This document shows, piece after piece, positions 55,067 to 64,000 of a stretch of 64,000 nt of DNA. A model generated the notes under the pieces. That model searched no databases. It saw only the letters and a program-made list of their open reading frames with translations, and was not told where the DNA came from. Both the position numbers and the translations under genes were made by a program. This stretch comes from Marinobacter caseinilyticus (GTDB taxonomy: Bacteria; Pseudomonadota; Gammaproteobacteria; Pseudomonadales; Oleiphilaceae). Each line of letters starts with the position of its first letter. Positions within the stretch are counted from its first letter, which is position 1. The DNA is taken from positions 248,001 to 312,000 of the forward strand of contig NZ_WUQJ01000018.1 in the NCBI RefSeq assembly GCF_011074955.1, given 5' to 3'.

Positions 55067-56916
55067 GCTTCGGCATCCTGGTCTATAGTAGCCACTTCAA
55101 AACGGTTGCGGCCTTTAGCTTTGGCTCTGTAAAGTGCCTCGTCGGCCCGAGCAAAGAGCGCCGCGTCGCTTTCTCCGGTTTGCAGAACAGCGATTCCGGC
55201 ACTAAGGGTCAGGCTGATCGCTCCGCCATCCGGCGTCTTGATCGTTGTTTTTGCCATGTCATGGAGTATGTTTGAGGCCACATTGGTTGCTCCGTCTTCT
55301 TCGGTATTCGGTAATACCAAGGCAAATTCCTCGCCGCCAAAGCGCGCCACGACATCCCGTGGTCGCCGGACATGTCGTGTAAGAATTTCAGCAATTCTCT
55401 GCAGGCACAGATCGCCGAACGGGTGGCCCCAGGAGTCATTCACTTTTTTAAAGTGGTCGGCATCCAGCAACACAATGGCAGCTGATTTGCCGATCCGACG
55501 CGCTTCAGCGCAAATGTCCGGCAGCATGCCGTCCAGGAACCGCCGATTATGAATCCCGGTCAGGTCGTCATGAGTGCTTAGTTCGGCCAGTTGACGATTG
55601 GCGCGCTCGAGGTCTCGCATGGTGTCCCGCAACTGCGCCGTGCGCTCGTATACTTTTTTCTCCAGATCATGCTTGACGTCGTATTCGACTTCGAGCAATT
55701 TTTGATTAAGCAAGCGCCAGCGCTGGACGATGGCATAGTTCAGCAAGAGCACTTGGCCACCAACGGCGCCCTGCATCAGAATTTCCTGTGCGACGAAGTC
55801 CGCCAGGAAGCCAAACGCGGCCAGAGCATAGACGCAGGTCCCGATAACCATCATGGACCATGACAGCACATACCACTTGGCCGGCCCGTAACCCTGTCGC
55901 CACCTCACAAGCCCGGTCATGAAAAGGCAGCCAATGGCAATCAGGCCAAACAGGGTGTTGATGATAATAGTCGTGGAGTATGGCAGGACCAACACCAGCG
56001 CCAGTAACACCACACTGACTCCGGCGATGGCGTTCAGTGCCCAATAGGCAATGCTCCGCTTGTCGTTGATGTCCAGAAATGAGCGTCCGAACAGGGTCAT
56101 TGCCAGCGTGCCGAGTGCCTCAAACAAGGGGATCGCGGCATTGGCGAACCAGGGTGAATTGGGCCAGAAATACTGATAGGCAAAGCCCCCCATTGCGCAC
56201 AGGAACAGGCCGGTTGAGACCATGTAGAAGGCGTTGTAGAAGTAATAAATCGTGCCGGAGCTGAAGAACAGTAATAAATTGAATACAGAGAAAATCAGTA
56301 CGGCGCCATAGAAAATACCATGGGCAAGCGTCAGTTCGTTGCTCTCTGCAATCAGGTGTTCCGTGGTCTCCAGTGTCAGGGGAACGTTGAGTGCGCCGGC
56401 GCTTTGAATTTTAAGGGTAATGGTTTTGGATTGGCCGGATTCCAGTAGGATGGGCAGAAGGTAATAACGGTAATTAATGCCCCGTGAACCAAACGGCGTT
56501 TGATCGCCGGTAGCGATCTGTCTATCCTCTTGGCCCGAAGTCGCCCAGAATGTCACAAAATCGAGGGGCGCATAGTGCAGTTTGAGATACCACAAGCCTG
56601 CGTTCTCCGACGGGTTGTGTACCTTCAGTTGAATCCAATAGGTGTCGAGTGTGTGGGTGAAGGTCAGGTCATGACCGTCAGCCGACTGCCAATGTGCCAG
56701 CGACGCCAGTTGATCTGGGTGCGTGGCATTGCTGGCAACTGAGCCAAAAGGCGCGGCAAAATAGCAGAGATGGTCAGCAAGGTGCTGGCGCTGATCGGCG
56801 CTGGAGATGGCAAGGGAATCGCAGGGCGTGTTTGTTTCGGACGCGACTGCGCCATTGCAGATCATAATCAGCGTGAGCAAAAACAGCAGGATATTGCAGC
56901 GCTCGACCCGCTCCAT
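55063..56916 (-). CDS. Membrane diguanylate cyclase with 7TMR-DISM sensor
   Basis: Makes cyclic di-GMP. 617 residues: signal peptide, periplasmic 7TMR-DISMED2 beta domain (about 30-185), seven membrane helices (about 190-400), a coiled linker (about 405-445) and a GGDEF domain with active-site GGEEF at 527-531. An inhibitory-site motif RPRD (518-521) lies five residues before it, so product inhibition is likely. The periplasmic domain suggests a carbohydrate or similar ligand. Single gene. Confidence 0.92.
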   Translation of the reverse strand: MERVERCNILLFLLTLIMICNGAVASETNTPCDSLAISSADQRQHLADHLCYFAAPFGSVASNATHPDQLASLAHWQSADGHDLTFTHTLDTYWIQLKVHNPSENAGLWYLKLHYAPLDFVTFWATSGQEDRQIATGDQTPFGSRGINYRYYLLPILLESGQSKTITLKIQSAGALNVPLTLETTEHLIAESNELTLAHGIFYGAVLIFSVFNLLLFFSSGTIYYFYNAFYMVSTGLFLCAMGGFAYQYFWPNSPWFANAAIPLFEALGTLAMTLFGRSFLDINDKRSIAYWALNAIAGVSVVLLALVLVLPYSTTIIINTLFGLIAIGCLFMTGLVRWRQGYGPAKWYVLSWSMMVIGTCVYALAAFGFLADFVAQEILMQGAVGGQVLLLNYAIVQRWRLLNQKLLEVEYDVKHDLEKKVYERTAQLRDTMRDLERANRQLAELSTHDDLTGIHNRRFLDGMLPDICAEARRIGKSAAIVLLDADHFKKVNDSWGHPFGDLCLQRIAEILTRHVRRPRDVVARFGGEEFALVLPNTEEDGATNVASNILHDMAKTTIKTPDGGAISLTLSAGIAVLQTGESDAALFARADEALYRAKAKGRNRFEVATIDQDAEA

Positions 56917-57009
56917 TAAATCAGTTCCGTTACCAGGTAGAGCCTGGCAGTGTAGCGCAAGCTGGGCGAACGGGTTGTTAAACAGTTTAAATTATTAGAC
57001 AGGTGTCTC

Positions 57010-58089
57010 ATGAGTCGGATAATTGTGTTTTGTCGCCCTGGTTTTGAATCCGAGGCCGGGCGTGAATTGACCGACGCGGCCGCCTTGCTGGGAGTCTTCG
57101 GATACTTTAAAGCTCAAGCCGGCAGTGGCTGCGTGGAGTTTAGCCTCAGCGGCTCAGAAACCCCGGCGGAGCTCATGAAGATGTTACCGCTCAATCGTCT
57201 GGTGTTTGTGCGCGACTGGTTCGAACTGATTGTAGAGGTTCCTTTGCCCAAATCCGACAGGGTGGGTGCCGTCATTGATGCGCTGCGCGAGTCGGTTGCA
57301 GGTCCTAAGCATTGTGACCGGGTGGAGATTCGAGTTTCTGAAGATAATCCCGATCACGATCTCGGCAATTTCGCACGAAAATGGATTGCACCGCTGGCAA
57401 AGGCCTTGCGTGGTGCAGGGCTGATGGAGGACGCAACAACCGGTCAGGACCAGGATCGCCTGGAAATCTTCCTACCGGATTTTTCCACCGCGATGATCGG
57501 CATGAGTCACCGGAATAATCGTTCACCATTTCCCGGCGGGATACCAAGGCTTAGATTGCCTGCGGCCGCTCCTAGCCGTTCAGCACTGAAGCTTGAGGAG
57601 GCGTGGAAAGTCTTCCTGTCGCCAGACCGGAAGCTGGAAGTATTGGGCGGTGGCAAAAAAGCGGTAGATCTTGGAGCCGCCCCAGGCGGATGGACCTGGC
57701 AGTTAGTGCGCCAGGGAATGCTGGTGACGGCAGTGGATAATGGCCCGATGGATTCCGATTTGATGGCGAGTGGCCACGTGGAGCATGTGACCGCGGACGG
57801 TTTTCGGTGGCGGCCCCGCCGGGGCGTCGACTGGATGGTCTGCGATATTGTTGACCAACCAAGGAAAACGGCGGCGTTGGCCTCGGATTGGCTGGCGAAC
57901 AAGCTTTGTCGTTACACTGTATTTAACCTCAAGCTACCGATGAAAAAACGCTATGAGGAGTGGCTTTTTTGCCAGCAGCTTATGGCTGACCGACTGGATG
58001 AAGCCGGTGTGCAATATCGGCTTCAGGCTCGCCATTTGTATCATGATCGCGAAGAAATCACGTGTTTTATAGAACGCTTGATAAGCTAG
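57010..58089 (+). CDS. rlmM: 23S rRNA 2'-O-ribose methyltransferase RlmM
   Basis: Methylates C2498 of 23S rRNA with S-adenosylmethionine (known for the E. coli enzyme). 359 residues: N-terminal THUMP-like region, then a Rossmann methyltransferase with the SAM motif VDLGAAPGGWTWQLV from residue 219 and a catalytic-lysine area FNLKLPMKKRYEEW. Length and ends match E. coli RlmM. Divergent from the diguanylate cyclase gene. Confidence 0.95.
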   Translation: MSRIIVFCRPGFESEAGRELTDAAALLGVFGYFKAQAGSGCVEFSLSGSETPAELMKMLPLNRLVFVRDWFELIVEVPLPKSDRVGAVIDALRESVAGPKHCDRVEIRVSEDNPDHDLGNFARKWIAPLAKALRGAGLMEDATTGQDQDRLEIFLPDFSTAMIGMSHRNNRSPFPGGIPRLRLPAAAPSRSALKLEEAWKVFLSPDRKLEVLGGGKKAVDLGAAPGGWTWQLVRQGMLVTAVDNGPMDSDLMASGHVEHVTADGFRWRPRRGVDWMVCDIVDQPRKTAALASDWLANKLCRYTVFNLKLPMKKRYEEWLFCQQLMADRLDEAGVQYRLQARHLYHDREEITCFIERLIS

Positions 58090-58118
58090 CGGCCTCTGTG
58101 TACCGCTGAGGCCGCTTT
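58088..58118 (+). terminator. Hairpin terminator of rlmM
   Basis: AGCGGCCTC (58088-58096) pairs perfectly with GAGGCCGCT (58108-58116), 11-base loop. The stem begins within the stop codon and is followed by only a short T run. Confidence 0.65.
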
Positions 58119-58249
58119 GCAGGCAGGTTATGGAATGCGGTTGGCCGTCTTGTTGCCTTTTGCCATGGAGTAACTCCGTCCAAGCGAGCGTCCAGGCTCC
58201 TGCCATCGATCGCACGCAGTCGCCGGAGACGTTGGCGATACGGAGCCAG

Positions 58250-58543
58250 TCAGTTTGTCTGACTTTGCTCGAGAACGGTAATTTTTTCATCCCGGTCCAT
58301 CATCGGAATCAGATTGTTCATCAGTTCCTTACGCACAGGGGAGTGGTACCAGCGGTCCCAGTCCGCCGGTGATCGCCAGTTGCAGAGTGTCAGTCGGTGA
58401 TTGGGATCATGGGCATCCACCAGAGTTTCCCCGGAGACGAACCCTGGTGCGTCAATCGCTTGTCTTAGCACAGAGCGTGAGCGCTCCTCGTAGGCGGATT
58501 CAAGCGTTTCGGCAATATGGCGTTCAATCAAAACCCGGATCAT
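58250..58543 (-). CDS. Antibiotic-biosynthesis-monooxygenase (ABM) domain protein
   Basis: 97 residues, one ABM/dimeric alpha-beta barrel domain: IRVLIERHI, APGFVSGETLVDAHD, and a central NWRSPADWDRWYHSPVR. Such small proteins act as monooxygenases or heme-degrading enzymes, but most are uncharacterised, and the heme-ligand pattern of IsdG is not evident. ATG 58543 has GAGGT five bases upstream. Single gene. Confidence 0.8.
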   Translation of the reverse strand: MIRVLIERHIAETLESAYEERSRSVLRQAIDAPGFVSGETLVDAHDPNHRLTLCNWRSPADWDRWYHSPVRKELMNNLIPMMDRDEKITVLEQSQTN

Positions 58544-58737
58544 GGTTTACCTCTTTATGAGTCGACTATTTTGTATGTATTTTTATATTAGGTTCTTATA
58601 AACAATAATTTAGCATGAGAATAGGTATTTGGCACAGGCGACTTTAGCTGTTGTTGTTTAAACTGTTCCGAACATGCGGGCGGGCAGTACCGGATGCGCA
58701 ATCATTGCGCGCGATCATCGCCAATAAGGGGGTATAT

Positions 58738-58977
58738 GTGGGGCAGCCTGGATTTGAATTAGAGTTGGATGCGCGGGGGTTGATGTGTCCTGAACCCGTC
58801 ATGATGTTGCATGCCCGTATTGAGGAGGTGTCCTCAGGAGGGGTTCTGAAGGTCGTAGCGACAGACCCATCAACCACTCGGGATGTGCCGCGATTTTGCC
58901 AATTTCTGCATCATGAGCTGATTGCAGAGGCACACACCGATGTTGAATATGTGTACTTTATTCGCCGAGGACATTAG
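58738..58977 (+). CDS. TusA-family sulfurtransferase
   Basis: 79 residues from GTG 58738 (AAGGGGG five bases upstream); the longer frame from 58651 is not supported. The family signature [15 protein letters not shown] carries the persulfide-accepting Cys and CPxP motif. It may be TusA itself (tRNA thiolation) or a related sulfur carrier. Nothing nearby encodes TusBCD, so the exact role is open. Confidence 0.88.
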   Translation: MGQPGFELELDARGLMCPEPVMMLHARIEEVSSGGVLKVVATDPSTTRDVPRFCQFLHHELIAEAHTDVEYVYFIRRGH

Positions 58978-59002
58978 AGCCAAAATCGCCGGGACATGGC
59001 GG

Positions 59003-60925
59003 TTACAGGGCAAGCAGGCCGCTGGCGCCCTTGATATGCTGCAAAAACTCCTCGCTGTCCATCTCGCCCAGAACTCGTAGCGATTTGGCTTCTTGGCCAT
59101 CACGCTGGAAAAATAGGAGGGCCGGTGGCCCAAAGAGCCCGAGGCGATCAAGGTATGCTTGCTGGTCCGGAGTGTTGTCTGTCAGATCAATTTGCAGCAA
59201 TGAGACTGGCTCAAGTGCAGCGATTACGCGGGGATCGCTGAATACCGTCCTTTCCATGACTTTGCAGCTGATGCACCAGTCTGCGTAAAAGTCCAAAAGG
59301 ACCGGCTGGTTGTTGGCCGACGCCCGGTCCAGGTAGCGTTGAATATCGTTGGGTGCCGCCAGCCGCCTGAAATCTGCATGGGTCGTTGATAGCGCCGAGT
59401 CTGCTGTTACATTGGTCGCGATGTAGGGTTGAAGTGGCTTCAACGGGTCGCTGGCGCCGCCAATGGCACCCGCCAGCAGGGCCAGTCCGTAGGCAAAAAG
59501 CACCATACCCAGACCCTTCCAGGTCCGCTGCCAGCCCGGCTTGGCCTGGTCCAGTGCGCCGAGTTGCACGCCGGTGATGGCGGCCAATAACCCCCACAAC
59601 GTGAGAGCCGTCCAGGCCGGTGCCAGTCGTTCAATCAGCCAGATGGCTACCGCGAGCAGCATGACACCGTAGAATGCTTTGACCACATTCATCCACGGAC
59701 CGGATGTCGGCAGGAACTTACGTCCGCCGACGGCGACCAGAATGAGTGGAATACCCATGCCCAGACCCAACGCGAAGAGCGCGATGCCGCCTGCCACTGC
59801 GTCCTGGGTTGTACTGATGTAGAGCAAACTGCCTGCCAACGGCGCAGACACGCAGGGAGACACCACCAAGGCCGATACGGCACCAATCAAAAAAGTACTG
59901 AGGATACGACCGCCTGTCAGCTTCTCGCTTGCGGCGTTGAGACGATCCCGGATTGAGCTCGGTAATTGAAGGTCGAAGACGTTGAACATTGCGAGTGCGA
60001 ACAAGGCAAAAAGTGCCGCAAAAAAGCTCAGGACCCAAGGCGACTGCAGTTGTGCTTGCAGGTTGAAACTGGCGCCAAGCAACCCGGTTATCACGCCGGC
60101 GGCGGCATAAGTCAGTGCCATACCCAATACGTAGCTGAACGAGAGCAGCAGGGCATGTATGTGCGTTTGGGTATTACGGCTCGATACCAGGGCCGAAATA
60201 ATAGGCACCATGGGTAACACGCAAGGGGTAAACGTCAGTCCGAGCCCCAGCGCGAGAAAGAGCAGTGCGACCACGACCAGTGATTGCTCGGCGAGAAAAC
60301 CTGCCAGCCCGCTGGCCGTTGCGGTATCGACAGAACCCTCGGTTTTGGCGGTCAGGCCGGCTTCCGTATCCGGAGCCGAATCTGCAGGGCCTGCCCCGGA
60401 GCCGGTGGTGGTGTAATAGAAGGCTTCCCGAGTTTGCGGTGGGTAGCAGAGCCCGGCATTGGCACACCCCTGATAGGAAACCTTAAGTTTGGCTTCCTTT
60501 ATGCCAGCAGGCAGGGCGACGGGCACTTGGGCGGACACGGGCTCATAGAAAACCGTGACAAGGCCAAAATACTCATCCTCTGTCTCGGTGCCGGGGTAGG
60601 AGTAGTTGAGTTCCCCGATGTCTACGCCGTCGGTTTCAGATGAGATGGATATGCGTCCACGATACAGGTAGTGTTCCGGTGCAATGTCCCAAGACAGCAC
60701 AACACCTTGATCACCTGAGGTAAAGCTGAACGGCAGTGCTTCATCAACCGGGAGAAACTCGTCATCGGCCTGCGACGACAGCCAGCCGCCTGCGGCATGC
60801 GCGGGACCAGCGGCAAGGCACACTAACGCCAGCGCCAGGGCACCAAAGCGTGAGGCCATCGAAGAGAGTGCGTAGGCGCCAGATCGGGCCATTATCGCAG
60901 CATCATGCTGGTACGTCTGGGTCAT
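59003..60925 (-). CDS. dsbD: Thiol:disulfide interchange protein DsbD
   Basis: Carries reducing power from cytoplasmic thioredoxin across the inner membrane. Order: signal peptide (FGALALALVCLAAGPAHA), DsbD-alpha domain with GCANAGLCYPPQ, a helical membrane core of about eight spans with two cysteines (TPCVLPMVP and SPCVSAPLAG), and a C-terminal thioredoxin-like domain with WCISCKVME. The start is uncertain: ATGs at 60925, 60892 and 60859 lack a convincing ribosome site, and the shortest gives the neatest signal peptide. The frame stays open to 61066. Confidence 0.93.
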   Translation of the reverse strand: MTQTYQHDAAIMARSGAYALSSMASRFGALALALVCLAAGPAHAAGGWLSSQADDEFLPVDEALPFSFTSGDQGVVLSWDIAPEHYLYRGRISISSETDGVDIGELNYSYPGTETEDEYFGLVTVFYEPVSAQVPVALPAGIKEAKLKVSYQGCANAGLCYPPQTREAFYYTTTGSGAGPADSAPDTEAGLTAKTEGSVDTATASGLAGFLAEQSLVVVALLFLALGLGLTFTPCVLPMVPIISALVSSRNTQTHIHALLLSFSYVLGMALTYAAAGVITGLLGASFNLQAQLQSPWVLSFFAALFALFALAMFNVFDLQLPSSIRDRLNAASEKLTGGRILSTFLIGAVSALVVSPCVSAPLAGSLLYISTTQDAVAGGIALFALGLGMGIPLILVAVGGRKFLPTSGPWMNVVKAFYGVMLLAVAIWLIERLAPAWTALTLWGLLAAITGVQLGALDQAKPGWQRTWKGLGMVLFAYGLALLAGAIGGASDPLKPLQPYIATNVTADSALSTTHADFRRLAAPNDIQRYLDRASANNQPVLLDFYADWCISCKVMERTVFSDPRVIAALEPVSLLQIDLTDNTPDQQAYLDRLGLFGPPALLFFQRDGQEAKSLRVLGEMDSEEFLQHIKGASGLLAL

Positions 60926-61104
60926 AGTGGGATCTGTCTGGTTGCTGGAGCCGACGGGCCTGTTGAGCCAAGGCACTGACATTGGAAACAAATTGTCATC
61001 GCCAGGCAGTGATTGTTCAAGTGTCAAAGTGTAATGTTGATGGCCGGAGTCAAAAAAAGTTCCCACTGGTATTGCGGGCGGTAAAGTCGCACAATAGTCG
61101 CCGC

Positions 61105-61650
61105 ATGAGCCACCATTCAGATGATCTTATCATGCTGTTCAATGACCTTTTTCGGGAATCATGCCGAACATTGTTGGTCAAAGGCGGCGAAGAACCAGAA
61201 TACTGTCCTGCGAAAGGAGCCGATAGCCTCGCCAGGATAGTGTTTGCCCACGATTATTTTGCCAGCGCATTGCATGAGGTAAGCCACTGGTGTATCGCGG
61301 GACAACAGCGCCGCACGCTTCCTGACTATGGTTACTGGTATAGCCCCGATGGTCGTTCAGTGGAACAGCAGCAAGCTTTTGAGAAAGTTGAGGTCAAGCC
61401 TCAGGCTCTTGAATGGTTGTTTTCAGTCGCGGCGGGTACGCGTTTCCATATTAGTGTGGATAACTTGTCGGGCAAAGGCGCGGTTGATGAGTGTGCCTTT
61501 CGCCAACAGGTTCGGAGTCAGGCAAACGTCTATTTAACTCAAGGCTTACCGGCACGCGCTGCGCTTTTCCATCAAACGCTATTGGTTTTTTACGGGAGAC
61601 AGCGCCATTTTAACCAAGAATGGCTGACCCAGTCCGCCGACAAGGCTTGA
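61105..61650 (+). CDS. epmC: Elongation factor P hydroxylase EpmC
   Basis: Hydroxylates the beta-lysylated lysine of elongation factor P. 181 residues from ATG 61105; the frame opens further upstream without support. The metal-binding HEVSHWC (His57, Glu58, His61) and conserved blocks YGYWYSPDGRSVEQQ and VDECAFRQQV are those of EpmC/YfcM. The partners EpmA, EpmB and EF-P are not in this window. Divergent from dsbD. Confidence 0.94.
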   Translation: MSHHSDDLIMLFNDLFRESCRTLLVKGGEEPEYCPAKGADSLARIVFAHDYFASALHEVSHWCIAGQQRRTLPDYGYWYSPDGRSVEQQQAFEKVEVKPQALEWLFSVAAGTRFHISVDNLSGKGAVDECAFRQQVRSQANVYLTQGLPARAALFHQTLLVFYGRQRHFNQEWLTQSADKA

Positions 61651-61731
61651 TGAGAACATGGCATAAGCCGTGACAATCAGCCGTCGATTAAACTTGAATT
61701 ATCAGTCCGGTTTCGGGCTGTGGAGATATCC

Positions 61732-63039
61732 GTGTCAGCACAGAGAGACCGAACGCCTGAACAAAAACTGGAAGTGCCGGTTATAGAGGGCAAAACCCGT
61801 TTTATAGACCTTGGGCTTGATGAACGTTTACGGGATGCCATAACCGATATTGGTTTTGAGTATTGCACCCCCATTCAGGCAGAAACGCTACCATTCACTC
61901 TTTCCGGTAAAGACCTGATTGGTCAGGCCCAAACCGGAACCGGGAAAACCGCGGCGTTCCTGATAAATGCCATTCAGCGAATGCTGTTAAACCCAATTCC
62001 CGAAGCCGATCGCTTCGCGTCCGAGCCGCGGATCCTCGCCCTTGCGCCGACCCGGGAACTGGCGATGCAGATTGCCAAGGACGCAGAGCAGCTTTGTGGC
62101 TATACGGGCCACAATGTCGTGACCGTGGTCGGTGGCATGAATTACGACAAACAGCGTGACCAGTTGCAAAATGAAGTGGTCGACATCCTGGTAGCAACGC
62201 CGGGCCGGTTAATCGATTTTCTCGGCTCACAGGATGTGTTCCTGGATCAGCTGGACCTGCTGATTCTGGACGAAGCAGACCGAATGCTCGACATGGGCTT
62301 TATTCCCGACGTAAAACGCATTATCCGCAAGTGCACGCCCAAGGAAGAGCGTCAGACACTGCTGTTCAGCGCAACGTTCAATCAGGATGTGCTCAATCTG
62401 GCTTCTATGTGGACACGTAATGCGGAATTTGTGGAAATCGAGCCTGAGCAGAAGACCGCTGAGCGAGTTAAACAAACGGTCTACTTTGTGGGCGGTGAAG
62501 AAAAACTAACGGTGCTGGTGAATTACCTTCAGCAGGGTGGTGTGGATAAAGCGTTGGTATTTGCCAATCGCCGGGATCAGTGCAGGGATCTGGATGAGGA
62601 TTTGCGCAACCAAGGCATAAAAACGGCATTGATGTCGGGCGAGATTGCCCAGAACAAGCGCCTTAAGACCCTTGAGCAGTTCAAGCGCGGCGATATTCAG
62701 GTGCTGGTGGCGACGGATGTCGCGGGTCGAGGTATTCACGTTGATGGCGTGACCCACGTGTTTAACTACAACCTGCCCGACAACGCCGAGGATTACGTTC
62801 ACCGTATCGGGCGAACCGGTCGAGCAGGCCAGGAGGGAACGTCTGTCAGCTTTGCCAGTGAGGACGACGCTTTCTCGCTGCCAGCGATTGAGTCCTATAT
62901 TGGCCAAAAGCTAACCTCAAGCGTGCCCGAAGAAGAGCTCATGACGCCGCTGCTAAAGCCCGTCATTGCTCGCCGTCGCAGTTCGAATCGCCGGCCCCCG
63001 GCTCGAAATCAGCAACGCCCTCGACAACGCAGAGCCTAA
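61732..63039 (+). CDS. rhlB: DEAD-box ATP-dependent RNA helicase RhlB
   Basis: Unwinds RNA; in E. coli part of the degradosome. GTG 61732 with GGAG six bases upstream is preferred over GTG 61720. 435 residues: Q motif around CTPIQ (45-49), Walker A AQTGTGKT (66-73), DEAD box in LILDEADRMLDMG, SAT (LLFSATF), and motif VI HRIGRTGRAG. A basic tail rich in Arg and Gln follows the helicase core. Only 20 bases precede pdxB. Confidence 0.93.
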   Translation: MSAQRDRTPEQKLEVPVIEGKTRFIDLGLDERLRDAITDIGFEYCTPIQAETLPFTLSGKDLIGQAQTGTGKTAAFLINAIQRMLLNPIPEADRFASEPRILALAPTRELAMQIAKDAEQLCGYTGHNVVTVVGGMNYDKQRDQLQNEVVDILVATPGRLIDFLGSQDVFLDQLDLLILDEADRMLDMGFIPDVKRIIRKCTPKEERQTLLFSATFNQDVLNLASMWTRNAEFVEIEPEQKTAERVKQTVYFVGGEEKLTVLVNYLQQGGVDKALVFANRRDQCRDLDEDLRNQGIKTALMSGEIAQNKRLKTLEQFKRGDIQVLVATDVAGRGIHVDGVTHVFNYNLPDNAEDYVHRIGRTGRAGQEGTSVSFASEDDAFSLPAIESYIGQKLTSSVPEEELMTPLLKPVIARRRSSNRRPPARNQQRPRQRRA

Positions 63040-63059
63040 CGGAATAACCGGATACTATT

Positions 63060-64000
63060 ATGTTAATCGTTGCTGATGAGAACATTCCGTTGCTGGATGC
63101 CTTTTTTGAGGATATTGGTGAGATCCGGCAGGTGTCTGGGCGCGGAATGACGTCAGAGGATGTGCGTGACGCTGATATTCTGCTGGTTCGTTCAGTCACC
63201 ACGGTTAACCGGACCTTGCTTGAGGGCAGTCGGGTTAAGTTTGTTGGCACTGCAACGATCGGCACCGATCATGTTGATCTGGATTATCTTGCTGGGGCCG
63301 GTATTACCTTTGGCTGCGCGCCCGGTTGTAATGCGAATAGCGTGGTTGAGTACATCCTGAGTGTATTGTCATTGTTCGCTGAGCGTTCAGGGCGAAACAA
63401 TTGGACGACACTCAGCGTAGGAATTATAGGCGCCGGTAACGTCGGCGGTGCGCTTTGGCGTACGCTGGACAAACTCGGCTTCGACGTTAAGGTCTGTGAT
63501 CCGCCCAGGGCACAAGATGACGAGGATTCCGGGACCCAGTTTGTGAGTCTGGATGAAGCGCTGACCTGCGATGTAATCAGCCTGCACACGCCGCTGACCC
63601 GAAAGGGTGACTACCCTACTTTTCATATGATGGGGGCCGAGCGGCTGTCGAAATTGACATCGGAGCAGTTGTTGATCAATTCCAGCCGGGGGGAAGTGAT
63701 TGACGAAACGGCTTTGCTGGCGTGTCTGGCCGAGCCGGATGCGCCTTTAGTGGCGCTTGATGTCTGGGAAAATGAACCTGCGGTCAACCCTGAAACGTTG
63801 CGTCAGACCTGGCTGGCCTCCCCGCATGTTGCCGGGTATAGCCTGGAAGGAAAGGTGAAGGGCACGGAGGTTATATACCGGTCACTGTGCCGGTTCCTGG
63901 GTTTGCCGGCGCGCAAACAAAGCGGTCAGTTTTTGCCCGAACCGGCCCTCAGCAAGCTGGCCTTTACCAGTTCCGCCCAAGCGCCGGATGCCGCGAGCAT
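63060..64000 (+). CDS. pdxB: Erythronate-4-phosphate dehydrogenase PdxB (3' end missing)
   Basis: Second step of the DXP-independent pyridoxal phosphate pathway: oxidises 4-phosphoerythronate with NAD. Frame from ATG 63060 runs open to the window end, 313 full codons of an expected ~380. D-2-hydroxyacid dehydrogenase marks: N-terminal MLIVADENIPLL, GTATIGTDHVD, the NAD motif GIIGAGNVGG, catalytic Arg in INSSRGEVID, Glu in ENEP and His in SPHVAGYSLEGK. The missing part is the PdxB-specific C-terminal dimerisation domain. Confidence 0.95.
   Translation, partial: MLIVADENIPLLDAFFEDIGEIRQVSGRGMTSEDVRDADILLVRSVTTVNRTLLEGSRVKFVGTATIGTDHVDLDYLAGAGITFGCAPGCNANSVVEYILSVLSLFAERSGRNNWTTLSVGIIGAGNVGGALWRTLDKLGFDVKVCDPPRAQDDEDSGTQFVSLDEALTCDVISLHTPLTRKGDYPTFHMMGAERLSKLTSEQLLINSSRGEVIDETALLACLAEPDAPLVALDVWENEPAVNPETLRQTWLASPHVAGYSLEGKVKGTEVIYRSLCRFLGLPARKQSGQFLPEPALSKLAFTSSAQAPDAAS

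Noticed and set aside
58651..58737. N-terminal extension of the TusA-like protein
   Set aside because: The GTG at 58738 has a near-perfect ribosome site and yields the standard TusA length; the extension has neither.

Overview
The window reads as core chromosome of a moderately GC-rich gammaproteobacterium, most likely a marine member of the Oceanospirillales (Saccharospirillum/Reinekea-like). This placement is an inference from gene content and order (clpX-lon-hupB-ppiD, a hexR/zwf/pgl/eda + edd/glk/gap sugar island, cbb3 oxidase with ccoGHIS, ttcA, rlmM, rhlB, pdxB) and not a computed phylogeny. I see no rRNA, tRNA, CRISPR array, IS element or prophage.

Layout. 1-6.4 kb: protein quality control (ClpX, cut by the window edge; Lon; HU; PpiD). 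6.7-18.2 kb: Entner-Doudoroff island. HexR is divergent from zwf-pgl-eda, a KefB/C-type antiporter and pyk lie on the minus strand, and gap is divergent from edd-glk. HexR-like palindromes sit in both divergent gaps. 18.5-21.2 kb: nitroreductase, MscS channel, a UDG-fold protein. 21.2-35.6 kb: a complete glycerol module, with glpD, glpR, glpK, a sigma54 activator of the AcoR/DhaR type, and divergent from it the ABC glycerol importer glpS-T-P-Q-U-V, followed by an iron-type alcohol dehydrogenase. Its control region carries a near-consensus sigma54 promoter, activator-type repeats about 140 bp upstream and a GlpR-like operator; a stronger GlpR-like operator lies in front of the binding-protein gene.

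35.6-42.1 kb: a decayed gene, a YqjE/YqjD-like membrane pair, and a four-gene cluster (C39 peptidase, FapF-like outer-membrane barrel, FadL-type barrel, MalM/FilE-like lipoprotein). It resembles the export half of the Fap amyloid / Fil systems, but no subunit gene is visible here. 42.1-45.5 kb: polysaccharide deacetylase, DnaJ-related protein, TetR regulator, ttcA. 45.5-54.2 kb: cbb3 oxidase maturation (ccoG, H, I, S plus a SafE-like protein) and structural genes (ccoNOQP) behind an FNR/Anr-type box. 54.4-64 kb: alpha/beta hydrolase, diguanylate cyclase, rlmM, ABM-domain protein, TusA-like protein, dsbD, epmC, rhlB and the 5' part of pdxB.

How it works together: glucose-type sugars enter through Glk, Zwf, Pgl, Edd and Eda and leave through Gap and Pyk. 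Glycerol enters through the ABC importer, is phosphorylated by GlpK and oxidised by GlpD into the quinone pool. The cbb3 oxidase is a low-oxygen terminal oxidase for that electron flow.
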